Shown: positions 50,896 to 60,268, numbered from the stretch's first letter. The stretch: 64,000 nucleotides of DNA from Palsa-506 sp963709075 (GCA_963709075.1 CAVPUY010000011.1:62001-126000); one strand, 5' to 3'. Notes: a model not told the origin generated them from the letters alone. Numbers and translations are program-made.

Positions 50896-51627
50896 GTGAG
50901 CGAGACCCAGTGGCGAACGCACCGGCTTGAGCTGGCTGACCAGACTCTGCGCGAATGGGATGCCGTCGTCCTCGCGGCGTCGCCGGACGGGATCGTGCTC
51001 GACCGGTCCGCGTTCTATCCCGGTGGCGGCGGCCAGCCGCCGGACCAGGGCGTCTTGCTGTGGGGCGGCGTACAGACGGGCATCGCGGGCGCGCGCAAGG
51101 GTGACGATCTCTACCTGATCCCGGCGGAAGGCGACCCGATCCCGCCGCCGGGCACCGCGGTGCGCGGCGCCGTGGCGGACGAGCGCCGGACCGCGCTGAT
51201 GCGTACGCATTCGGGGCTGCATGTGCTTTGCGGCGTCGTGTTCAGGGACTTCGGCTCGCTGGTAACCGGCGGGAACATGGAGCCCTACACCGCCAGGATG
51301 GACTTCGATCTCCCCCAGGTCCCGCCTGGGTTCAAGGAGACAGTCGAGTCGGCTTGCAACAAGGAGATCGCCGCCGGCCGCCGTATTGACGTACGGGTGC
51401 TGCCGCGGGCCGAGGCGTTCGCCATCCCCGACATCATCCGCACCGCGACCAACCTCGTCCCGGCTGACGTGCCCGAGGTCCGCATCATCGACATCGTCGG
51501 GCTCGACCAGCAAGCCGACGGCGGCACGCACGTGGCCACGACCAGCCAGATCGGACGGATCGAGGTCGTCAAGATCGAGAACAAGGGCAAAGGCTTCCGC
51601 CGCCTGCGGATCCGCATCGCGGACTGA
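50896..51627 (+). CDS. AlaX-type alanyl-tRNA editing hydrolase
   Basis: A stand-alone editing domain homologous to the C-terminal part of AlaRS, which clears mis-acylated tRNA-Ala. AFYPGGGGQPPDQG opens the fold; zinc-binding HxxxH is in RTHSGLHVL, and the second metal half is in the later DGGTHVATT. 243 residues. GTG 50896 chosen; TTG 50890 also in frame. Convergent with the M56 gene. Specificity (Ser, Gly) not predictable. Confidence 0.85.
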   Translation: MSETQWRTHRLELADQTLREWDAVVLAASPDGIVLDRSAFYPGGGGQPPDQGVLLWGGVQTGIAGARKGDDLYLIPAEGDPIPPPGTAVRGAVADERRTALMRTHSGLHVLCGVVFRDFGSLVTGGNMEPYTARMDFDLPQVPPGFKETVESACNKEIAAGRRIDVRVLPRAEAFAIPDIIRTATNLVPADVPEVRIIDIVGLDQQADGGTHVATTSQIGRIEVVKIENKGKGFRRLRIRIAD

Positions 51628-51687
51628 CCCCTTCTCCGGTGGCTGGCCGCCCGGCCAGCGCCTGCGGCTGGCCGGATGCTACTGCGT

Positions 51688-52827
51688 TCAGAAAGAAGTG
51701 AGCAGGAGCGCGGCCGGGACCGCGACAAGCAAGCCGGCCGCGGCACAGACGAGCGCGAGGGCCGGCGCCGAGAGCCCGGGCGCCCGCCGCAGCAGCCGGG
51801 CAACGCGGACCGCGACCTCACCGCCGCCATCAGCCGCCATGTCGTCATCGGTCACGCCGTTGCCATCAGCCGCCATGCCGTCATCGGTCACGCCGCCCTC
51901 ATCTCGCGCCATGTCGCCATCGGTCACCCCGCCGCCATCTCGCGCCATGTCGCCATCAGCGACCACGCCGCTGCCGTCCCGGCCATCGGCCGGTCCGGCG
52001 CCGCCAGCCGCGGCCAGCGCACCGGACGGCACCGGCGAACCCGCGGCGCCGACCCGGATCAGCGCCGTCGCCAGTTCCCTGGCCGGGCGATGCCGCAGCG
52101 CGTGGTCGTCGGCCAGCATCTCGACCAGCAGCGCTACCGCGCTCTCGGCCCGGCGGGCGACCGCCGACCAGCGGAACGCCCGGAGCAGCGCGGTGAATGG
52201 CAGCAGCACGAGATCGTGCCGTTCCCGCAGGTGAGCCCGTTCGTGCGCGAGCACGGCGGCTAGCTCGGCCTGGTCAAGCAGCTCGAGCGTGCCCGCGCTG
52301 ATCACGATCCGGGACCGCAGGCCGGGCACGCAGTAGGCGGCCGCTGCCGGATGATCAACCACCAGCGCGCCGGGTACCTTGGGGTCGCCGTGCGCCAGCA
52401 GCGTCAGCAGGTCCCGGTGCCGCCGGCGGGCCCGCAGCACTGCGGCGAACGCAGCCAGCAGCACCCAGCACAGCAGCGCCAGCAGCACGAGCGCGGCGCA
52501 AACGGACGCCAGCCGCAGGTCGGTGAGCAGGCCAGCCGGCCGCGGCCGGAGTTCCGTGCCGCGCATCATCCCGGCCGCGACCGCCAGCGCTGCCCTGATC
52601 ACCCCAGGATGCCCAGCGCCGGCCGGCCCCGGCGCTGACCCGGTGCCAAGCGCGCCAAATCCGGCGAGCGCCCCTACCGCCGCGAGACCCCAGCCCAGGC
52701 CGAGCGCCTGCCAGAGCAGGATCGCGGCAGCCGGCGACCGGCCAGGCCAGCTAGCCGCGGCGAGCGCGGAAGCGGCCGGAACGCTGCCGGCCGCGACCGC
52801 GGCGAGGATCAGGACTTCGGGGGACAC
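51688..52827 (-). CDS. M56-family membrane metallopeptidase (BlaR1-like, no sensor domain)
   Basis: Membrane protease with helices near residues 5-25, 35-60, 112-132 and a C-terminal helix. The zinc motif HERAHLRERHD is near 218. Between it and the last helix lies a loop with 12-residue repeats rich in Asp/Gly/Met/Ala. No penicillin-binding sensor domain is attached, so the inducer is unknown. It starts six bases after blaI, and such M56-BlaI pairs control many non-lactamase genes in actinomycetes. ATG/GTG 52827 (SPEVLILAA). Confidence 0.85.
   Translation of the reverse strand: MSPEVLILAAVAAGSVPAASALAAASWPGRSPAAAILLWQALGLGWGLAAVGALAGFGALGTGSAPGPAGAGHPGVIRAALAVAAGMMRGTELRPRPAGLLTDLRLASVCAALVLLALLCWVLLAAFAAVLRARRRHRDLLTLLAHGDPKVPGALVVDHPAAAAYCVPGLRSRIVISAGTLELLDQAELAAVLAHERAHLRERHDLVLLPFTALLRAFRWSAVARRAESAVALLVEMLADDHALRHRPARELATALIRVGAAGSPVPSGALAAAGGAGPADGRDGSGVVADGDMARDGGGVTDGDMARDEGGVTDDGMAADGNGVTDDDMAADGGGEVAVRVARLLRRAPGLSAPALALVCAAAGLLVAVPAALLLTSF
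51835..51960 (-). repeat. 36-bp tandem repeats in the M56 gene
   Basis: On the plus strand 36-base units beginning CGCCATGTCG occur at 51835-51870, 51871-51906 and 51907-51942, with a partial fourth. They encode MA-D-GGVTDDG-type repeats in the extracellular/cytosolic loop. Confidence 0.8.
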
Positions 52828-52833
52828 CAGAGG

Positions 52834-53361
52834 TCAGTCCCCAGCGGCGACTTCTGCGGAATCTGCCGCGCCGCCCGGATCCATGCCAGCCGGCTCCAGC
52901 CGGTCGGGCAGATCAGGCCGCCCGGCCGGCCCTGGCCGCCCCACCGCCGGCCCTGGCCGCCCCGCCGCCCCTGGCCGCCGCGCCGATCCTGGCCGTCCCG
53001 CCGATCCCGGCCGGTCCAGCGCCTCAAGCGCGCGGCGCAGCGCCCGGGCCTCCGCGCCCGACACGCTGCGGACGAAGCGGGCCAGCGCCGCCTGCCGGTC
53101 ACCAGTCTGGTCAAGCGCGTTCAGCATGAGCTCGGTGACGTACGCTTCCCGGCTCTCCGCCGCGCGGTAACGCCACGCCCGGCCGTCCCGCCCGCGCCGC
53201 GCGAAGCCCTTCTTGGCGAGCCGGTCAAGCACCGTCATCACCGTGGTGTGCGCCAGGTCCCGCTCGGTCAGCTGCCCGCTGACCTGCCGGACCGTCAGCG
53301 GCTCGGGAGATTCCCAGAGCACGTCCATGATGGCGCGTTCAAGTTCGCCGAGCCGGTTCAC
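52834..53361 (-). CDS. blaI: BlaI/MecI/CopY-family repressor
   Basis: A 175-residue winged-helix repressor. RLGELERAIMDVLWESPEPLTVRQV and LAHTTVMTVLDRLAKKGFARR form the DNA-binding domain; YVTELMLNALDQTGDRQAALARFV is the dimer region. The C-terminal 45 residues are low-complexity RPGSAGRPG repeats not found in the usual 120-residue proteins. First gene of a unit with the M56 protease, which would cleave it on induction. Likely autoregulated; operator not identified. Confidence 0.87.
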   Translation of the reverse strand: MNRLGELERAIMDVLWESPEPLTVRQVSGQLTERDLAHTTVMTVLDRLAKKGFARRGRDGRAWRYRAAESREAYVTELMLNALDQTGDRQAALARFVRSVSGAEARALRRALEALDRPGSAGRPGSARRPGAAGRPGPAVGRPGPAGRPDLPDRLEPAGMDPGGAADSAEVAAGD

Positions 53362-53397
53362 GGCGCCACTTTACCTGCGCGTCCCGGCATTGAGTAG

Positions 53398-53453
53398 GCC
53401 CAGGCAAGCCGGCAGGGCCAGGCAAGTCGGGCAGGGCCAGGCAAGTCGGCAGG
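53398..53453. repeat. 18-19 bp tandem repeats between blaI and the macrodomain gene
   Basis: Units close to GGCCAGGCAAGTCGGGCAG occur three times at 53398-53416, 53417-53435 and 53436-53453 with small changes. They lie just upstream of the macrodomain start and downstream-antisense of the blaI promoter. Confidence 0.75.
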
Positions 53454-53484
53454 CCCGGGCCGGCCGGGCAGCTAGGCTCCCTGG

Positions 53485-54006
53485 ATGAAGCTCACGATCG
53501 TCCGCGGTGACATCACCGAGCAGCGGGTCGACGCGATCGTCAACGCCGCCAACTCCGCGCTGCTCGGCGGCGGCGGCGTGGACGGCGCCATTCACCGCCG
53601 GGGTGGCCCGGCGATCCTTGCGGCCTGCCGCGAGCTGCGCGCCGGGCCGTACCGCGACGGGCTGCCGGCCGGCCAGGCGGTGGCGACGACGGCCGGTGAT
53701 CTGCCCGCCCGGTGGGTGATCCATACGGTCGGCCCCGTCTACTCTCCGGCGCAGGACCGCTCGGCGGCGCTGGCATCGTGTTATGCCGAGTCACTCCGGA
53801 TCGCCAGGCAACTCGGCGCCAGGACGGTGGCGTTCCCGGCGATTTCGACCGGCGCCTTTGGCTGGCCAGCCGCCGGCGCCGCACGGATCGCCGTCGCCGC
53901 CGTGCGGCAGCAGGAACTGGCGCTCGACGAGGCCCGGTTCGTCCTGTTCAGTGACGAACTGCAGGCCGCCTTCACCGCGGCGCTCCTGTCGCCGCCCGGC
54001 CGGTAG
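53485..54006 (+). CDS. Macrodomain ADP-ribose hydrolase (O-acetyl-ADP-ribose deacetylase type)
   Basis: A 173-residue macrodomain: GDITEQRVDAIVNAANSALLGGGGVDGAIHRRGG contains the catalytic NAAN and GGGGVDGAI loop of YmdB/MacroD enzymes, and FPAISTGAFGWP is the second ligand loop. Removes ADP-ribose modifications or deacetylates OAADPR. ATG 53485. The HisC-like gene starts 41 bases after its stop. ADP-ribosyl transferase not seen nearby. Confidence 0.92.
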   Translation: MKLTIVRGDITEQRVDAIVNAANSALLGGGGVDGAIHRRGGPAILAACRELRAGPYRDGLPAGQAVATTAGDLPARWVIHTVGPVYSPAQDRSAALASCYAESLRIARQLGARTVAFPAISTGAFGWPAAGAARIAVAAVRQQELALDEARFVLFSDELQAAFTAALLSPPGR

Positions 54007-54046
54007 CCTGGACAGGCGCCAGCAGGACAAGCCGAGGAGGACAACG

Positions 54047-55123
54047 GTGTCCGAAAGCTCCCCGCGGTTCCGCTCGATCCTGGACCGGTTCGCGCCCTAC
54101 CAGCCGGGACGAAGCCCGGCCGGGCCGGACGGCAGGTCGTTCAAGCTCTCGTCCAACGAGTCCCCTTACGGCCCGCTGCCCTCGGTCGTCGAGGCCATCG
54201 CCGTCGCGGCCGGGCAGGTCAACCGGTACCCGGACAACGGCGCGCTTGAGCTGACCGAGGCGATCGCCAGCAGGTTCGGCGTGCCCGCCGCGCACGTGGC
54301 GGTCGGCTGCGGGTCGGTCGGGGTGACCGGGCAGCTGCTCGAGGCGACCGGCGAGCCGGGCGCGGAGATCATCTACGCCTGGCGCTCGTTCGAGGCCTAT
54401 CCGCTCCTTGTCGACCTGGCCGGGGCCGTCTCGGTGCGGGTCCCGCTCAGCGACGCGGCGCACGACCTGGCCGCGATGGCGGACGCGGTCACCGCCCAGA
54501 CCAGGATGATCTTCGTCTGCAACCCGAACAACCCGACCGGCACGGTCGTGCGCCGCGCGGCGCTTGAGGCGTTCCTTGACCGGGTGCCGGCCAGCTGCCT
54601 GGTGATACTCGACGAGGCCTACCGGGAGTACGTCAGGGACAGCGACGTGCCGGACGGGATCAGCCTGTACCGCGACCGGCCCAACGTCGCCGTGCTCCGC
54701 ACGTTCTCCAAGGCGTACGGGCTGGCCGGCCTGCGGGTCGGCTTCATGGTGGCCGCCGAGCCGGTGGCCGCCGCTGCCCGCAAGACGATGCTGCCGTTCA
54801 CCGTGAACGCCGTCGCGCAGGCCGCCGCGATCGCCTCGCTGGACGCCGAGGGCGAACTGCTGGGCCGGGTGGACGCCGTGGTGAAGGAGCGCGACCGGGT
54901 CCGCGGCGAGCTGCTGGCGCAGGGCTGGACGGTGCCGCCGACCGAGGCCAACTTCGTCTGGCTGCCGCTCGGCGATGACACTGCCGGCTTTGCCGCTGCC
55001 TGCGAGCGCAAGGGGATCAGCATCCGGCCGTTCGGCACCGAAGGCGCGCGGATTTCCGTCGGCGACGAAGAGGCCAATGACTTGTTGCTTGCCGTCGCGC
55101 GCGACTACCCGCGGCGGCACTAG
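54047..55123 (+). CDS. hisC: Histidinol-phosphate/aromatic aminotransferase (HisC/Pat-like)
   Basis: PLP-dependent fold type I aminotransferase. SSNESPYGPLP opens the fold; VCNPNNPTGT, DEAYREYV and the PLP lysine in RTFSKAYGLAGLRVGF are intact. 358 residues, starting GTG 54047 with GAGGAGG six bases upstream. No other his genes nearby, so a Pat-type aromatic aminotransferase is as likely as HisC. It is not fused with the 5' upstream open frame from 53783. Confidence 0.88.
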   Translation: MSESSPRFRSILDRFAPYQPGRSPAGPDGRSFKLSSNESPYGPLPSVVEAIAVAAGQVNRYPDNGALELTEAIASRFGVPAAHVAVGCGSVGVTGQLLEATGEPGAEIIYAWRSFEAYPLLVDLAGAVSVRVPLSDAAHDLAAMADAVTAQTRMIFVCNPNNPTGTVVRRAALEAFLDRVPASCLVILDEAYREYVRDSDVPDGISLYRDRPNVAVLRTFSKAYGLAGLRVGFMVAAEPVAAAARKTMLPFTVNAVAQAAAIASLDAEGELLGRVDAVVKERDRVRGELLAQGWTVPPTEANFVWLPLGDDTAGFAAACERKGISIRPFGTEGARISVGDEEANDLLLAVARDYPRRH

Positions 55124-55213
55124 CTGATTTCAGATTTTTAACGGATCCTTCGGGCCGGCTCGGCGGCATCCTGGGCTGATCCTGCCCGCGAGGATGTCGC
55201 TTACGCTGGCCCG

Positions 55214-56140
55214 GTGAAGGTCTACGTGATCCACGAGAACCCCGGGTGGTACCCGCCGCTGGCGGCCGCGTTCGACGCCGCGGGCGTGCCGCACGAGCAG
55301 TGGCTGGCCGGCGACGGGGTGCTCGATCTCGGCGCGGTGCCGCCGGACGGGGTGTTCTGGTCCCGGATGAGCGCGTCGGCGCACACCCGGGGGCACCCGC
55401 ACGCGAAGGACCTGACCCGCGGCATGCTCTGCTGGCTGGAGTCGCACGGCCGCCGGGTGGTGAACGGACGCCGGGTGCTCGAGCTCGAGATGAGCAAGGC
55501 GGATCAGCTGACCGCGCTGCGCGCGGCGGGCTTCGACGTGCCGCAGACGGTCGCCGTGGCCGGGCTGGCCGAGCTGCCCGCGGCGGCAAGGAAGCTGCCT
55601 GTCCCGTTCATCAGCAAGCACAACCAGGGCGGCAAGGGCCTCGGCGTCCGGCTTTTCTCCAGCCACCACGAGTTTGACGAGTACCTGTCCTCGCCCGGCT
55701 ACCAGGCACCGGCCGACGGCGTCACGCTGCTGCAGGAGTACCTGCGCGCCGCCCGGCCGTTTATAACCCGGGTAGAGCTGGTGGGGGGCGAGTTTATCTA
55801 CGCGCTCACGGCCGACACCGCCCGCGGCGGTTTTCAGCTGTGTCCGGCCGACGCCTGCGCGATCGGCCAGCCGCCCGGCGCCGGCCTGTTCGCGCTGCGG
55901 GCCGGCTTCGACCACCCGGTCATCGGGCGGTACCTGGATTTCGCCAGTGACCAGGGCATCGAGATAGCCGGGTTCGAGTTCATCGAGACCGAAGACGGCC
56001 GGCTGGTCACCTACGACGTGAACACCACCACCAATTACAACGCCGGCATCGAGGCCGCCGCGCCCCGCCCGGCACTGCCTGCCGTGGCCGGTTTCCTCGG
56101 CGGCCTGCTGGCCAGCGAGAAGGAAAGAGGGAAGTCCTGA
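55214..56140 (+). CDS. ATP-grasp (RimK-like) ligase
   Basis: A 308-residue ATP-grasp protein. LPVPFISKHNQGGKGLGVRLF is the ATP-binding loop with lysine and glycines; LLQEYLRA, FELVGGEFIY-like (ELVGGEFIYALTAD) and EIAGFEFIET...TYDVNTTTNYN provide the Mg ligands. These enzymes join a carboxylate to an amine. Its substrates are unknown. The stop overlaps the start of the flavin monooxygenase by one base (TGATG), so the two are probably one pathway. GTG 55214. Confidence 0.82.
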   Translation: MKVYVIHENPGWYPPLAAAFDAAGVPHEQWLAGDGVLDLGAVPPDGVFWSRMSASAHTRGHPHAKDLTRGMLCWLESHGRRVVNGRRVLELEMSKADQLTALRAAGFDVPQTVAVAGLAELPAAARKLPVPFISKHNQGGKGLGVRLFSSHHEFDEYLSSPGYQAPADGVTLLQEYLRAARPFITRVELVGGEFIYALTADTARGGFQLCPADACAIGQPPGAGLFALRAGFDHPVIGRYLDFASDQGIEIAGFEFIETEDGRLVTYDVNTTTNYNAGIEAAAPRPALPAVAGFLGGLLASEKERGKS

Positions 56141-57162
56141 TGCGGTTCGGATACTGGATGCCGATTTTCGGCGGCTGGCTGCGCAATGTCCGGGACGAGA
56201 GCATGTCCATCGGCTGGCCGTACATCAGGGACCTGGCGGTCGAGAGCGAGCAGCACGGCTTCGAGCTGAGCCTGATCGCCGAGCTGAACCTGAACGACAT
56301 CAAGGGCCACCGGGCGCCGTCGCTTGACTGCTGGACGGTCGCGCCAGCGATCGCCGCGGTCACCGAGCGGCTCGAGCTGATGCTCGCCGTCCGGCCCAGC
56401 TACCACTCGCCGGCGCTGACCGCCAAGGCGCTGTCCACGCTGGACGTGATCGCACCGGGCAGGCTGTCGCTGAACGTGGTGTCGTCCTGGTGGAAGGACG
56501 AGGCCGCGCAGTACGGCGTCCCCTTCGACGTGCATGACGCCCGGTACGCGCGCACCCAGGAGTGGCTGGACGTGGTGGCCAGGCTGCTGCGCGAGGACAC
56601 CGTGACGCATGACGGCCCGCTGTACCAGCTCGACGGCGCGATCCTGGAGCCGAAGCCGGCCAGGCTGCCGGGCGTCTACATGGGCGGCGAGTCACCGAAG
56701 GCGAAGGACGTCATCGCCGCGCAGGCGGACGCCTACGTGATGCACGGCGACGCGCCGGACGTCATCGCGGCCAAGGTCGCCGACCTGAACTCCCGCCGGT
56801 CCGCGGCCGGCCGGCCGCCGCTGATGTTCGGCGTCTCCGGCTACGTGATCTGCCGCGACACCGAGGCGCAGGCCCGGGCTGAGCTCGACCGGATACTCGA
56901 CGTCCGCTCCTCGCCGGAGGCCTACGCCTCCTACCAGGACTTCGTCGAGGGCTCGCAGCTGGAGTCGCAGGTCTCGGTGGCGGAGTACAGCGTCTCCAAC
57001 CGCGGCCTGCGCAGCGGGCTGATCGGCACCCCGGACCAGATCATCGACCGGATCCGGGCCTATGAGCAGGCAGGCGTGGGCCTCATGCTGCTGCAGTTCT
57101 CTCCCCAGCGCGAGGAGATGGCCAGGTTCGGCAGATCGGTGATCAGCCGCTACGCCGGCTAG
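56140..57162 (+). CDS. LLM-class flavin-dependent monooxygenase (SsuD/SfnG-like)
   Basis: A 340-residue bacterial luciferase-like TIM barrel: FGYWMPIFGGWLRN, PSYHSPALTAKALSTLDVIAPGRLSLNVVSSWWKDEAAQYG and YMGGESPKAKDV match alkanesulfonate and dimethylsulfone monooxygenases. Needs FMNH2 from a reductase not encoded here. ATG 56140 overlaps the ATP-grasp stop. Possible sulfonate or N-heterocycle oxidation. Convergent with the regulator at 57183. Confidence 0.85.
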   Translation: MRFGYWMPIFGGWLRNVRDESMSIGWPYIRDLAVESEQHGFELSLIAELNLNDIKGHRAPSLDCWTVAPAIAAVTERLELMLAVRPSYHSPALTAKALSTLDVIAPGRLSLNVVSSWWKDEAAQYGVPFDVHDARYARTQEWLDVVARLLREDTVTHDGPLYQLDGAILEPKPARLPGVYMGGESPKAKDVIAAQADAYVMHGDAPDVIAAKVADLNSRRSAAGRPPLMFGVSGYVICRDTEAQARAELDRILDVRSSPEAYASYQDFVEGSQLESQVSVAEYSVSNRGLRSGLIGTPDQIIDRIRAYEQAGVGLMLLQFSPQREEMARFGRSVISRYAG

Positions 57163-57182
57163 CCGCCGGGCCGGCTGGCCCG

Positions 57183-58525
57183 CTACTCCTGGTCCAGTTT
57201 CTCTACGACCAGCCGGTAGAACTGGCGCGGCCGGCCGGGCTGCGGCGTCCGGACCGGCGGCAGCGGCCAGGCGAGGCCCTCCTCGGCCAGCGTATGCAGC
57301 AGCCTCCTGGCCGTCCTTGGCGTCACGGACAGCAGCCGGCTCGCGGTCTCCGCGTCCACCGCGAGCGCGTCCGGGCCGGGCGGCAGCTTGTCCGCGAGCC
57401 TGGCCAGGGTCTCAATCCCGCGCAGCCTGCCCCCTGGCCGGCTGGCTGGCGCGGCGCGGGCACCAGGGCGTGACCGCCGGCGTCCAGCGCGAAGCGCCGG
57501 CCGCCCGCTCCGGTCACCGCCGCGACCAGCACGGCCCTGGCATGCGCCTCGGCCTCCTGCGCGGTGCGGCCGAGGCCGACGCCTGCCTCGATGCCGACGC
57601 CGAGCTCGGCGCGGGCCCGCTCGATGAACGGCGGTGCCCTGAATCCGCCGGTGGCGGCCGCCATCGAGCCGCGGGTTGCCGTGATCAGGAAGCCGTACTC
57701 GCCGATCGGGCTCACCGTCGCCTGGATCTGCTGCGCCTCCTGGACCAGGAACCGGTTCACGGTCAGCCGCAGCTCTTCCCGCGACTGGCGCGGGACGCCG
57801 CGCCTGGCCGCGGCGTCCCGTAAGGTCGGCACCTCGACGACGGCCACCGCGAGCTGCGCGTCCTCGAGCCTGCTGCACCAGCCGAGCAGGGCCGCGGTGC
57901 GCAGCGCGGTGCGGACCGCGGCCGGGGTCGGCTGCAGCGCGAATGCCGGTACCCGCGCGGCGGCCAGCTTGGCCGCCACCGACGGCAGGCAGGTGAAGGC
58001 CACCGACGTCTGGCCGCGGCGCCACAGCCGCTCGTGAAACGCCGCAAGCGCCGCCGCGCTCACCGGATGTGCCTGCACGTGCACGTCACTGGCCGGCAGG
58101 CCGATCTCGCCGAATGCCTCCTCGACCTCGTCGCGGTCGAGCACATCGACGCTTGCCCTGGCCAGGTCGGGCTGCCGCTCGGCCAGGCAGGCCCGCAGCA
58201 GGGCCGCGTAGAGGGCGCTGCCGCCAATCGGGACGCAGGTGGCCGGCCTGGTCAGCACGCCAGCCCGCTGTGCGTACTCCTGCGGCACCCGGCTGGCGAA
58301 CAGGCAGACGTCGATGCCGGCGCCGAGCCGCACTACCTTGTCCGGCGCCTCCTGCTCGTCCCGGTACGCGGCAGCCACCAGCCGGCTGGCGGGCAGCGGC
58401 CCGTAGCCGGCCTGCCCCGGCAGCCCGGCCGCGGCCGGCCCGGACAGCATGATCCTCTCTACCAGGTCGTAAGGCCCGATGATGCCGATTATCAGCTCGC
58501 CGGACTCCTGCCCGGTGCTGGTCAC
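57183..58525 (-). CDS. Predicted sensor/regulator with C-terminal winged helix, one frameshift
   Basis: I do not recognise this family. About 447 residues after repair. The N-terminal half (IIGIIGPYDLVERIML, SVDVLDRDEVEEAFGE) looks like a ligand-binding fold; the middle part with GVGLGRTAQEAEAHARAVL resembles nucleotidyl-cyclase/GTP-cyclohydrolase-III-like domains. The end has ETLARLADKLPPG and DAETASRLLSVTPRTARRLLHTLAEEG, a winged helix. A missing base near 57430-57460 separates them. GTG 58525. It faces the ATP-grasp/LLM pair and may regulate it. Confidence 0.6.
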
Positions 58526-58707
58526 CGGGAATCACGCCTGGCGGCTGCGATCCTGCCTGCGACTCGCGCCATATCCCGTCCCCACCCTCCGCGGCTGACG
58601 CCGCGAGATTTCCCGACCTCTCATTTCGTAGCCCATCGGGAGGATCTCTGAAAGAGGTAATTATCGGGGTGCGCCAGTGACAAGCGCTATCGATCACCGG
58701 TGAATCG

Positions 58708-58723
58708 CCGGCCGAAAGGCCGG
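58708..58723. repeat. Short hairpin with GAAA loop between the regulator and murA
   Basis: CCGGCC at 58708-58713, GAAA loop, GGCCGG at 58718-58723. It lies in the 240-base gap (58526-58765) upstream of the regulator and downstream of murA. May be the murA terminator or part of the regulator's leader. No known riboswitch was matched. Confidence 0.5.
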
Positions 58724-58765
58724 AAACCCGCCAATGCCGGGAAGATAACGCCAGGCACCGGGACT

Positions 58766-60046
58766 TTAGCCGATGGTCTCCTCGGTAATGTCCGCGCCGA
58801 GCGTGGTCAGCCTGGCAGCAACCGACGAGTGCCCGCGGTCGATAAGGTAGCCCGGCGACACGATGGTCTCTCCCTCGGCGGCCAGCCCGGCGAGCACCAG
58901 CGCCATCCCGGTGCGCAGGTCGTGCGCGACGACCTCGGTCCCCTTGAGCACCGAAGGGCCGTGCACGAGCACCACGCTGCCGTCCACCTCGACTTTCGCG
59001 CCGAGTTTGTTGAGCTCGCCGACCAGCGTGTAACGCCCGTCGAAAATGGTTTCCCTGATGTAGCTCGTGCCGTCCGCGAGGCAGCTCAGTGCCATGATCG
59101 GCGACTGCAGATCGGTGGCGAAGCCCGGGTAAGGCGAGGTGATCACGTTGATCGGGCGCAGCTGCCGGTCCCGGCGAACCTGCAGGATGGCGCCCTGCGT
59201 GGCGAACTCCACGCCCATCTGCTCCAGCTTCCAGCGGACCACGCCGAAATGCTCGAGCGACGCCCCGACCAGGCTCAGCTCGCCGCCGGTGATGGCGGCG
59301 GCCATGGCGAAGACGCCGGCGTCGATCCGGTCCGGCATCACCGTGTGCTCGACCGCCGCAAGCTCGCTGACCCCGCGGACCGTCACGAACCCGGTGCCGC
59401 CGCCGGTGATGTGGGCGCCCATCTTGGTGAGGAACGCGATGACGTCGAGCACCTCGGGCTCGAGCGCCGCGTTGTCGATCACCGTGGTACCCGGCGCCAG
59501 CGACGCCGCCATGATCAGGTTCTCGGTGCCGGTATGCGATGGCGTGTCCAGGTAGAGGTGGGCGCCGCGCAGCCGGTCGGCCTTGATCCGGATCTGGCTT
59601 TCGCCCTCGTCGACCGTCGCGCCGAGCCGGGCGAAGCCGCGGTAGTGGAAGTCCAGGTTGCGGCTGCCCAGGTTGCAGCCGCCGATGCCCTCGATGACGG
59701 CCTCGCCGAGGCGGTGCAGCAGCGCGGGGACGAACAGCACCGACGCGCGGAACCTGCGGGTGATCTCAGCCGGCAGCACCGGGCTGGTGAGCTCGGAGGC
59801 GTCGACCACCAGCGTCCGCTCCGCCTCGTGGAACTTGACGACCGCGCCGACCGCCTGGGCGAGCTCCACCGCCCGGCGGACGTCCTCGATCGCCGGGACG
59901 TTCCGCAGCACGGTGCGGCCCTTGGCGGCGAGCAGCGAGGCCGCGATCATCTTCAGGGCGGCGTTTTTGGCGCCCTGCACGAAGACCGTGCCCTGCAGCT
60001 GGTTGCCTCCTCGCACGCGGTAGCGAGTCTCCGGGCCGGTGGTCAT
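58766..60046 (-). CDS. murA: UDP-N-acetylglucosamine 1-carboxyvinyltransferase
   Basis: First committed step of peptidoglycan synthesis; transfers enolpyruvate from PEP. Motifs: GTVFVQGAKNAALK, the fosfomycin-reactive Cys124 in GIGGCNLGSRNLDFHYRG, TENLIMAASLA and TSPYPGFATDLQSP. 426 residues from ATG 60046; an open frame to 60181 adds unrelated sequence. The cysteine is present, so fosfomycin sensitivity is expected. Alone between regulator and purC. Confidence 0.93.
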   Translation of the reverse strand: MTTGPETRYRVRGGNQLQGTVFVQGAKNAALKMIAASLLAAKGRTVLRNVPAIEDVRRAVELAQAVGAVVKFHEAERTLVVDASELTSPVLPAEITRRFRASVLFVPALLHRLGEAVIEGIGGCNLGSRNLDFHYRGFARLGATVDEGESQIRIKADRLRGAHLYLDTPSHTGTENLIMAASLAPGTTVIDNAALEPEVLDVIAFLTKMGAHITGGGTGFVTVRGVSELAAVEHTVMPDRIDAGVFAMAAAITGGELSLVGASLEHFGVVRWKLEQMGVEFATQGAILQVRRDRQLRPINVITSPYPGFATDLQSPIMALSCLADGTSYIRETIFDGRYTLVGELNKLGAKVEVDGSVVLVHGPSVLKGTEVVAHDLRTGMALVLAGLAAEGETIVSPGYLIDRGHSSVAARLTTLGADITEETIG

Positions 60047-60268
60047 CGGGGTAGGGCTCCTGTCAGTCGGGTGCGGGCGCCTGGCCTGGGGCTGGACGCG
60101 GGTGCCTGGTCCGTGGCCAGGCACACGGCAGGCTGCCCGGTCGAGCGGACAGCCTGGTGCATGTGTCGTCCAGTATTCCACCGCCCCCAGGTTTCCGGAC
60201 CATCCCCGCGCTGTTACGTAACGTAGCCGCTTGGCTCGATGCCGTCACGTACCCGGCCCGGCCAGTCG

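Noticed and set aside
58526..58765. Possible riboswitch upstream of the regulator at 57183
   Set aside because: Several small hairpins are visible but no conserved core of a class I know (SAM, cobalamin, guanidine, c-di-AMP) could be matched.
60213..60222. GTTACGTAAC palindrome in the murA-purC gap
   Set aside because: Ten bases is short enough to occur by chance in 64 kb and there is no second copy nearby.
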